Source: CAZTWC01 sp964617105 [NCBI: uncultured Myxococcia bacterium]
GTDB lineage: Bacteria > CAZTWC01
Reading direction: 5' to 3'
DNA length: 5,031 nt
Assembly: GCA_964617105.1 (NCBI GenBank)
Contig: CAZTWC010000157.1
Location: 3,271-8,301 of the forward strand
Under the pieces are notes generated by a model. The model searched no databases. It was given only the letters and a program-made list of their open reading frames with translations, and was not told where the DNA came from. The position numbers and the translations under genes were made by a program. Shown piece by piece: positions 1-5,031 of this stretch. Within the stretch, counting starts at the first letter, position 1. Every line of letters starts with the position of its first letter.

Positions 1-36
1 GGTTTTTGCAGGTATCGCTCTTAGTTGTCTGGATAG

Positions 37-357
37 TCAAAATTTTATATAATGCATGGAGGGCTGTTCCATGGCCGCGTCCTGATGGCTGGAAGAGCCG
101 GCCTGAAAGGCAACGGTTTTGTCGATGTCTTCCATAACCACAAGGAGAGGTGTGATAGAGTCGGGATAGGCAATAATGTCTGCACAATCGGGATGATAGT
201 GATCGGAAAAATCTGGGTTCCCGTAATCGTCAAAACAATCTTTGATGGGCTTGTACTGTAAGTTATAGAAGTCTTTTACTGCCCGAATAAGAGTGGTCTT
301 TCCGTTTCCCGGCGGACCAAGCAGGAGATAGCCTCTTTTCCAGGGGATGTCCTCCCT
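37..357 (-). pseudogene. BCS1-like AAA+ ATPase remnant (Walker A to Walker B only)
   Basis: The minus-strand frame gives 106 codons between an in-frame TGA at 358-360 and a TGA at 37-39. It opens with [19 protein letters not shown]: the Walker A P-loop GPPGNGKT is at residues 14-21 (about 292-318). A Walker B strand LLVVMEDID follows at residues 71-79 (about 121-147). The GYLL-GPPG context and the E-D-I-D form of Walker B resemble BCS1-like AAA+ ATPases, which remodel or translocate proteins using ATP. No start codon precedes the P-loop, so the whole N-terminal region is missing. The frame stops about 27 residues after Walker B, before sensor 1, the arginine finger and the lid. Neither other frame over 1-36 gives a recognisable AAA continuation. 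The stretch is about 50% G+C, against about 33% in the next 300 bases. I read it as a gene fragment truncated at both ends. A frameshift resuming beyond base 1 cannot be excluded. Confidence 0.72.
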
Positions 358-365
358 TCACAATT

Positions 366-402
366 TTGACCAATTACAGCATGCCATTAATTAATTGGTC
401 AA
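366..402. repeat. 11-bp perfect inverted repeat at the junction of two gene remnants
   Basis: TTGACCAATTA at 366-376 is the exact reverse complement of TAATTGGTCAA at 392-402, with a 15-base spacer. The left arm includes the stop codon (374-376) of the radical SAM remnant, and the AAA+ remnant begins nine bases beyond it. Transcribed from the minus strand, the hairpin is followed by AATTGTGAAG, which is not a U-tract. Read on the plus strand it is followed by a weakly T-rich TATACTTTTTAG. It could be a weak hairpin terminator, or a scar of the rearrangement that joined the two remnants. The repeat is plain to see; the function is not. Confidence 0.55.
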
Positions 403-987
403 TATACTTTTTAGCTACATCTCGATCGGTTATCTGTAATCCAGCAAGAAAATTAGATAATTCATTATAGGTGTAATCGTCCTTAAGATCATCAATACAA
501 CGATAATAACCTTTTAGACGGCCAAATTGATAAATGAGTTTTTTCCTTTCGGTTAAGTTGAGATAACTGTCAATTTCCTTGAGCATTTTATACTTGTCAC
601 CAGGCAATTGACCGCTAACATTTTCTAGTAGGTTCATTATATGATCGCTTTTGATGATACTTTTAATGCCTTTGCAGCCACACTATAATAACTGCTGTGA
701 TGTCCAAATTGATTAACAATATGGGAGATTACAGTCTTATCAATCCTCCCTGTGCCATTTTTCATAGAAAAATTTATTATATTGTCTGTGATATCACGAG
801 CAGCCTCAATATCTGCTTTAATTTCCTTAACCGATCTTAAACTAAATTTACTGTCCTTATATACAGGACAAAACAAACATCTATTCCAGGGACAATTTCT
901 GCTAATACGTAAAAGCAGGCTTTTAGCCTCGTTTGGTGGTCTTATAGGACCTTGCTCAAAGTCAGAAATATATGGTAATGATTTCAT
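374..987 (-). pseudogene. Radical SAM protein gene, internally deleted and frameshifted
   Basis: Two minus-strand frames hold the two ends of one radical SAM gene. The first (987 to 637, 116 codons) begins MKSLPYISDF, then has GPIRPPNEA and NCPWNRCLFCPVYK. Cysteines 32, 37 and 40 would ligate the 4Fe-4S cluster that cleaves S-adenosylmethionine; their spacing is CX4CX2C rather than the classical CX3CX2C. The second frame ends at 374 and contains GIKSIIKSDHIMNLLENVSG, then QLPGDKYKML and the tail GRLKGYYRCIDDL. As I remember this family, that block is its C-terminal end. The block extends upstream of the only ATG in that frame (635-637) to about 670, so that ATG is probably not a true start. 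The switch from N-terminal to C-terminal sequence falls near 670-685. The core barrel between them, roughly half of a usual protein of about 350-400 residues, is absent. No Shine-Dalgarno precedes the ATG at 987. The original substrate is unknown. An alternative is two small coupled genes sharing TAATG at 635-639, which I consider unlikely. Confidence 0.75.
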
Positions 988-1082
988 GGTGTTTAATTTT
1001 TTTGTTTTATTTTGGGTTCTGCAACACAGTTATTTGTGAGCACATCCAAATTTTTGCGACAGGGGTAATTCCCGGATAGAAG

Positions 1083-3428
1083 TTATTTAATTTTACCAAC
1101 CACCACTGTGATATCATCTTCTATCTCTTTGTCACCATAAAAATTAAAAGCTTTATCAACAATGTTTTTAACAATTTCCTGGCTGGAGTCATCTGTTTTT
1201 TCTATCATAGATTGAAGTAAATTATTTTTTCCATATTCTTGGTCCTCTGGGTTGCGGCATTCTATCAGCCCATCGGTGTACCACAGAATTATATCCCCGG
1301 AATCGAGTTGGCTTTTTTGGTTTTCATATACATTATTTTTCTGAAAACCCAGTCTGGGGCCCCGGGACGCTAAACTGGAAATCTGATGAAACCTTCCCCG
1401 TTTATTCTTTTTTTCTAGATCGGTCCTATAAATAAAAGGACAATTGTGGCCCGCATTGGAAAAGATTATTTCCCGGGTTTTTTTATTGATGGAAGAGGCA
1501 AAAACGGTCATATAGAATTGTTCCTGGGCTGTGGAATAGATAATTTTATTCATAATTTGCAGTATTGAAGCGGGGTTTAAAAGTTCGGCCGGCAAATCCT
1601 TTTGCAGTAAATTGATAGTTTCGCAGCAAGCCCGGGCGGTTGCGGTAATTAATGCAGAAGAAACTCCATGACCGGTAACATCTCCAACCAGGAGATACAA
1701 GTTGTCTTCCCGCTCAAAGTAACCCCACCAGTCACCGCCACATTCTGAGGCTGGAGTAAAAAAACCGGTCACATCAACTGCCTCTGCTGAGGGGAGTTTT
1801 TGCGGTAAAAGAGTATTTTGCACCGCTTTGGCTGTGGCCATCTCGCTTTTTAAACGCATTTTTTCAATATTATCAAACGAGAGAACCATCTGACTGGCGA
1901 TACTCTTTAGAATTTCAGTGTCGTTGTGGTTGAAATCCAGGGAGTTAAATTTGTCGTTAATGTTGATGACTCCGATTATGTTTTCTTCTTCTTTTAAGGG
2001 CACGCAAAGTAAACTGTTTGAACCTTCCCAGATTTTTTGGCTGAATTTCTCAAATAATGAATTGGTATTTATATCGTTTATAATAATCGCTTCGCTCTTA
2101 CTAAAAACCTGACTGGCAATCCCGACGCTGCCCAGTTTAAATTTATTTAACTTCGTCTTTTTATAATCCCAACCAACGGCTGCGCAAACCACCAGATTAT
2201 TTTCACTGTCCAGCAGCATTACCGATCCCCGTCGGGCGTTAATCAGTTGGGTCGCCTGGGTAAGGCCGAAATTTATTAGTTCATTCCGGTCCAAAATAGA
2301 ACTGAGTTTTCGGTTTATTTGGTTAATTTTGACCAAAGTTTTATTGGCGGTCTCCAATTCCTGATAACTTATTTTCAATTGTTTGGTCATATCGTTAAAC
2401 GTATCTGCCAGTTTTTCTAATTCATCGCCGGTGGTCACTTTGATTTGATGGGAAAAATCTTTTTTAGCAATAAATTCGGTTCCTCTAAGCAATGAACCCA
2501 TTGCTTTTAAGATATTAGCGCCAATAGTAACTGAGATGGTTAAGGCAATAATAATTATTAAGATAGAAAACAAAATGATCCCCCACAGGGTCCATTTTAT
2601 GGTGCTCCTGATATCGGTATTGTCAGTAACCACCCAAAAGGCTAAATTTTCTAAGCGATTTTCTGAGGAAAACTTAACCGGAATAACACGGGTGTCCAGA
2701 TTTTTTCCATCAATATTGACCTGTTGGACTTTTTCATTAAAATTGAAAATATTGTTGGGATTTTCAATTATTTTTTTATCGAAACTAGAGGCGATTATTT
2801 TTTGTTTATTGGCGACAATAATATTGGTACCACTTAGTTTTTTGATCTTTTTAGCAAATTTGTCGGTTAGTTTGTAACCCACCGAGCATGAACCGAATAT
2901 CCTGATTTTATTGGTATAACCAAAGACCGGCACCGTGGACTTCAACTCTACGTATTTGCCGGTATTATCCTGGGTCAAAACTATGTCACCGCTCTCAATA
3001 CCTTCTAACAGAGCGTTTTTAACCAGAATATTATCATTGTCAACCTGATTGACCAGGCTAAAGTTATGGGGAGCAGCCTTGATAATTATATTAGTTCCCG
3101 ATTTTTTATGAATAGTAACCGAATCAACCCCAAAATTGTCAATCAACGGGGCCAAATATTTTTCCATCTCCTCCTCTTTGGCTAAAAATTGGACTCCCCG
3201 TTGAACAGCAGGCATATTGGCGATCATTTTACTGTATATATATGATTGCTTTCGGTATTGTTCAATGGTGTTGATTACACTGTGTCCCTGAGTGGTAATT
3301 TGCCGCTCGATATTAGCCTGCAACCTGAGATAAAAAATCAGCATTGACAGGAGAGAAACTACTAAAATCGGCCCTAGAGAGATAATGATAATCAGGTTGA
3401 TCTTGGTTTTTAATGATAATTTTTTCAT
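1083..3428 (-). CDS. Membrane sensor serine phosphatase: Cache-like, HAMP, GAF, SpoIIE/PP2C
   Basis: A complete 781-residue RsbU/SpoIIE-type PP2C phosphatase. Residues about 10-34 are a transmembrane helix. Residues 35-278 form an extracytoplasmic domain; NMPAVQRGVQ, FGVDSVTIHKKSG and the later VPVFG...GSCSVGYKL pattern resemble double-Cache sensors, though the assignment is moderate. Residues about 279-303 are a second membrane helix. HAMP follows to about 355, with GDELEKLADTFNDM. A short coiled coil leads to a GAF domain at about 372-520. The catalytic domain (about 525-781) carries LLPQKLP, CGGDWW (Asp566), GDVTGHG (582-588, Asp583), NAGHN (658-662), YTDGLIE (Asp719) and DDIT (771-774), so the acidic metal-binding positions look intact. 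Relatives dephosphorylate a STAS-domain anti-sigma-factor antagonist on serine or threonine, starting partner switching. No such partner lies in the window. The ATG shares a base with the stop of the upstream binding-protein gene and has no clear Shine-Dalgarno, which suggests coupled translation. The periplasmic half is much more AT-rich than the catalytic half. Confidence 0.93.
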   Translation of the reverse strand: MKKLSLKTKINLIIIISLGPILVVSLLSMLIFYLRLQANIERQITTQGHSVINTIEQYRKQSYIYSKMIANMPAVQRGVQFLAKEEEMEKYLAPLIDNFGVDSVTIHKKSGTNIIIKAAPHNFSLVNQVDNDNILVKNALLEGIESGDIVLTQDNTGKYVELKSTVPVFGYTNKIRIFGSCSVGYKLTDKFAKKIKKLSGTNIIVANKQKIIASSFDKKIIENPNNIFNFNEKVQQVNIDGKNLDTRVIPVKFSSENRLENLAFWVVTDNTDIRSTIKWTLWGIILFSILIIIIALTISVTIGANILKAMGSLLRGTEFIAKKDFSHQIKVTTGDELEKLADTFNDMTKQLKISYQELETANKTLVKINQINRKLSSILDRNELINFGLTQATQLINARRGSVMLLDSENNLVVCAAVGWDYKKTKLNKFKLGSVGIASQVFSKSEAIIINDINTNSLFEKFSQKIWEGSNSLLCVPLKEEENIIGVININDKFNSLDFNHNDTEILKSIASQMVLSFDNIEKMRLKSEMATAKAVQNTLLPQKLPSAEAVDVTGFFTPASECGGDWWGYFEREDNLYLLVGDVTGHGVSSALITATARACCETINLLQKDLPAELLNPASILQIMNKIIYSTAQEQFYMTVFASSINKKTREIIFSNAGHNCPFIYRTDLEKKNKRGRFHQISSLASRGPRLGFQKNNVYENQKSQLDSGDIILWYTDGLIECRNPEDQEYGKNNLLQSMIEKTDDSSQEIVKNIVDKAFNFYGDKEIEDDITVVVGKIK

Positions 3429-3430
3429 TA
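3426..3430 (-). other. TAATG stop/start overlap (translational coupling)
   Basis: On the minus strand the TAA of the binding-protein gene (3428-3430) and the ATG of the phosphatase gene (3426-3428) share one base. The preceding bases, AGAAACAAT, contain no good Shine-Dalgarno. Ribosomes probably terminate and restart here, which would tie phosphatase output to translation of the binding protein. Confidence 0.7.
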
Positions 3431-4429
3431 ATTGTTTCTATTACTTTGTTCAAATTCATTGATAAGTTTTTGGGTTTCAATTATTACATTATAAAAAGAT
3501 AGATCATGAGAAACAAAACCAGTATAGGGCAATCCTTTATCCACATTGAATACGGGTTGACCTTTTTCGGTTTTAGTTTCGATGGTGATATGGCTGAGCA
3601 GTTTAATGAATTTTTTAATAAATTCCGGGTTAATCTTTTTGCTCTTTTTAGAGGCGGCAAAACCGTCAAAAGGGATTTTATCGGTCTTTTTAATGATTCT
3701 AAAAATATCGCCATATTCCCGGACCGCCGACTCATAGGCGCCTTCCCAGGTGGCGCCGGCATCGACAACTCCGGTTTTTACCTCTCGGATAACTTTGGAG
3801 TGACTGCCGGAAAATTTAACCGATTTAAAATATTTATAGGGGTTAATTTTTTGCTTTAGAAAAAGAGCCATGGGAAATTTGTACCCAGAAGCAGACCCCT
3901 GGCTGACAAAAGCAAAATATTTCTTTTCTAAATCTGAGAACGATTTATAGGGAGAATCTTTTCTGACAATAATATAGCCATGATAGTAGCCTTTTCCTTT
4001 TTTTATATAAGAGGCCAAATATATCAGGGAATTTTTTATCTCAACTATGGCCTTGGCAAAGGCTGCCGGCGAAAAAATGGCCAGATCTATACTGCCGTCC
4101 GCCAGGTCATCCTGCAGTTGGTCATAGGTTGGCGAAATGCACAGATCAATATTTTTCCCCATTTTTTCAGAGAGGTACTGTGAAAACGGCCTGTACATCT
4201 CTACCATTTTATCATTACTGGCCCAGGGGGTAACTCCCAGGTAGATATCAGCCTCTTGGGTTGAGAAGTGGCGGTGTTTATAGAATATTTTTTTTGCCAC
4301 GATTGCCAGATTTTCAACCTCTTTAGTTTGATTATGAAGATCAGAGCAGTTAAACCCAGAGGTGTTGAGCAAGAGTAGGATCAGAAGTATCTCCCAGGTT
4401 ATTTTGTCTCTGAGATTTGTTTGCCGCAC
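3428..4429 (-). CDS. PhnD-like periplasmic substrate-binding protein
   Basis: A 333-residue protein of the phosphate/phosphonate ABC-type binding-protein family (PF12974-like). The start chosen is GTG at 4427-4429, because AAAGGAG lies nine bases upstream and a normal secretion signal follows: a basic n-region (MRQTNLRDK) and a hydrophobic core EILLILLLLNTSGF. The longer frame from ATG at 4499-4501 overlaps the previous gene and would add 24 residues ahead of the signal. Cys28 follows the core, but SGFNC is a poor lipobox, so lipid attachment is uncertain. The binding domain runs from about residue 60: DIYLGVTPW, DLAIFSPAAF (115-124), GYIIVRKDSPYKS, QGSASGYKFP (177-186) and VDAGATWEGAYE (about 222-233). 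These are landmark positions of the family. No permease or ATPase gene flanks it. Its stop overlaps the sensor phosphatase start, which suggests a ligand-presenting sensory partner rather than a transport subunit. The ligand is unknown; phosphonate or phosphate should not be assumed. Confidence 0.9.
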   Translation of the reverse strand: MRQTNLRDKITWEILLILLLLNTSGFNCSDLHNQTKEVENLAIVAKKIFYKHRHFSTQEADIYLGVTPWASNDKMVEMYRPFSQYLSEKMGKNIDLCISPTYDQLQDDLADGSIDLAIFSPAAFAKAIVEIKNSLIYLASYIKKGKGYYHGYIIVRKDSPYKSFSDLEKKYFAFVSQGSASGYKFPMALFLKQKINPYKYFKSVKFSGSHSKVIREVKTGVVDAGATWEGAYESAVREYGDIFRIIKKTDKIPFDGFAASKKSKKINPEFIKKFIKLLSHITIETKTEKGQPVFNVDKGLPYTGFVSHDLSFYNVIIETQKLINEFEQSNRNN

Positions 4430-4438
4430 CTCTAATAT

Positions 4439-4445
4439 CTCCTTT
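4439..4445 (-). promoter_or_regulatory. Shine-Dalgarno AAAGGAG setting a GTG start
   Basis: The minus strand reads AAAGGAG, then nine bases, then GTG at 4427-4429. No comparable site precedes the ATG at 4499-4501. This is the main reason for starting the binding-protein gene at 4429. Confidence 0.75.
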
Positions 4446-4454
4446 CTGATGATA

Positions 4455-4460
4455 ATTATA
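4455..4460 (-). promoter_or_regulatory. Possible -10 box TATAAT in the intergenic gap
   Basis: A perfect TATAAT on the minus strand lies between the foldase-like gene and the binding-protein gene, 25 bases before the GTG. The region about 17 bases upstream has no TTGACA-like -35 (CGGAAT and neighbours). It could be an internal promoter for the binding-protein/phosphatase pair, but in AT-rich DNA it may be chance. Confidence 0.2.
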
Positions 4461-4465
4461 GTTCC

Positions 4466-4497
4466 TATCCGGTACCTATTCCGGCATTGTCCGGATA
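4466..4497. repeat. 7-bp inverted repeat over the end of the foldase-like gene
   Basis: TATCCGG at 4466-4472 is the perfect reverse complement of CCGGATA at 4491-4497, with an 18-base spacer. A third CCGG copy (TTCCGG) sits at 4479-4484 within the spacer. The repeat covers the last codons and stop of the foldase-like gene and ends five bases from the TATAAT. It could be an operator or an RNA hairpin; no T-tract follows, so a terminator is unlikely. Confidence 0.3.
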
Positions 4498-5031
4498 TCA
4501 TTTTTTAGATGAAGAGACTTTATCCACCGGGATAACATAAGGGAAAATTTTTTATTAAAGAGTTCTCGCTTTATTTCTGTTTTAACCTGCTCAAGGGTTT
4601 TCTCCTTGAAGCGTTTCCGGTTTTGTTCAAAATAGATCCCTATCTCCTCATCTCTGATCTGGATCATCAGTTTCACCTTGTTGGAGATATACTTTTCGGT
4701 CCACATACTCCGCAAGATAATATTTTTAATATCTTCTTGGTCGATACCTAATCGGTCCAGAAAAAATTGGTATCCCTGCTCAGAGGAAAATTTTTTTTTA
4801 AATATTTTAGTCTCTTTTTCAACCTCCGGTTGACCAACCGAGATAATATTCATCTTTTCCGCTTCAGCCAGGATGATTTTTTGATTGATTAAAAATTCCA
4901 GCACCGATGTTTGAAATTTTTTGTCAATTTTCAGGTGCAGGGCTTTTTCACCCAGCCGTTGGGCTAGCACATAATAGGCGGCAATTTCCATCTCTTGCCA
5001 GGTGATCACCTGATTATTCACCACCGCCACA
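4476..5031 (-). CDS. SurA N-terminal-domain protein (periplasmic chaperone-like), 5' partial
   Basis: The gene runs off the window at 5031; 184 codons from 5030 to the TAG at 4476-4478 are visible. The first visible residues, VAVVNNQVITWQEME, match the opening of the mature SurA chaperone domain, which usually reads VAVVN-x-x-VIT. The true start and any signal peptide are therefore expected upstream, and the GTG at 5030 is probably an internal valine. The pattern LEFLINQKIILAEAEKM (about 44-60), a lysine-rich linker, FFLDRLGIDQEDIKN and IRDEEIGIYFEQNRKRFKE also fits SurA_N. The protein ends about 45 residues after this last element, where the chain returns as a C-terminal helix (LEQVKTEIKRELF). 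There is no parvulin PPIase domain. Such proteins are thought to hold unfolded outer-membrane or periplasmic clients. It heads the operon seen here, 46 bases before the binding-protein GTG. Whether it serves its neighbours or only shares transcription is unknown. Confidence 0.85.
   Translation of the reverse strand, partial: VAVVNNQVITWQEMEIAAYYVLAQRLGEKALHLKIDKKFQTSVLEFLINQKIILAEAEKMNIISVGQPEVEKETKIFKKKFSSEQGYQFFLDRLGIDQEDIKNIILRSMWTEKYISNKVKLMIQIRDEEIGIYFEQNRKRFKEKTLEQVKTEIKRELFNKKFSLMLSRWIKSLHLKNDIRTMPE

Noticed and set aside
52-261. Short open frames on both strands over the AAA+ remnant
   Set aside because: The Walker motifs lie in a different frame, and these alternatives have no conserved features.
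374-637. A separate 87-residue gene starting at the ATG at 637
   Set aside because: Its recognisable C-terminal radical SAM block begins upstream of that ATG, so the frame is better read as the tail of a broken gene.
752-1039. Plus-strand open frame of 95 codons
   Set aside because: It lies opposite the radical SAM N-terminal frame, which carries a real cluster motif. Its own product has no recognisable features and is a translation of the complement.
1040-1082. Possible terminator hairpin GGGGTAATTCCC after the phosphatase gene
   Set aside because: The stem is only three or four pairs and is followed by no T-tract on the minus strand.
2536-2877. Plus-strand open frame of 113 codons with hydrophobic stretches
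   Set aside because: It is antisense to the membrane and sensor region of the phosphatase. The hydrophobicity comes from AT-rich complement sequence.
3235-3243. TATATATAT run
   Set aside because: It is short and lies inside the phosphatase coding sequence, where it encodes the YIYS segment.
3484-3859. Open frames of 94 codons (minus) and 117 codons (plus) inside the binding-protein gene
   Set aside because: The binding-protein frame has family motifs throughout this stretch, and the others show none and no ribosome site.
1-5031. CRISPR array, tRNA, rRNA or insertion-sequence ends
   Set aside because: I saw no regularly spaced repeats, no tRNA-like cloverleaf, no rRNA sequence and no transposase or paired terminal repeats.

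Overview
The window is about 5 kb of AT-rich bacterial DNA (roughly 40% G+C by eye), and every recognisable gene lies on the minus strand. A SurA-type periplasmic foldase and a membrane sensor with a large extracytoplasmic domain suggest a diderm (Gram-negative-type) bacterium. The combination of HAMP-GAF-SpoIIE phosphatase, orphan PhnD-like binding protein and SurA-N-only protein fits environmental Desulfobacterota-like or candidate-phylum genomes, but nothing here fixes the taxon.

Reading in the direction of transcription (from high to low coordinates), 5031 to 1083 looks like one operon. It starts with the end of a SurA N-terminal-domain protein that has no PPIase domain (4476-5031, cut by the window edge). 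After a 46-base gap comes a PhnD-like periplasmic substrate-binding protein (3428-4429), whose best start is a GTG behind a strong Shine-Dalgarno. Its stop codon overlaps the ATG of a 781-residue sensor phosphatase (1083-3428) in a TAATG junction. The phosphatase has the order transmembrane segment, Cache-like sensor domain, transmembrane segment, HAMP, GAF and SpoIIE/PP2C catalytic domain, with its metal-binding motifs intact. The working model is that the binding protein captures a ligand in the periplasm and reports it to the Cache domain, and that the phosphatase acts on an anti-sigma-antagonist (STAS) protein. No transporter, STAS or RsbW-like gene is visible to confirm this.

Positions 988-1082 form a 95-base gap in which I see no convincing terminator or promoter. 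Positions 37-987 are decayed genes. At 374-987 lie the N- and C-terminal ends of one radical SAM protein in different frames, with the middle of the gene missing. At 37-357 lies the Walker A to Walker B stretch of a BCS1-like AAA+ ATPase, with no start and an early stop. An 11-bp perfect inverted repeat (366-402) sits at the boundary between the two remnants. Positions 1-36 hold nothing I can identify.

The most interesting content is the coupled binding-protein/phosphatase pair and the collapsed radical SAM locus. I do not see evidence for a wholly new kind of system.
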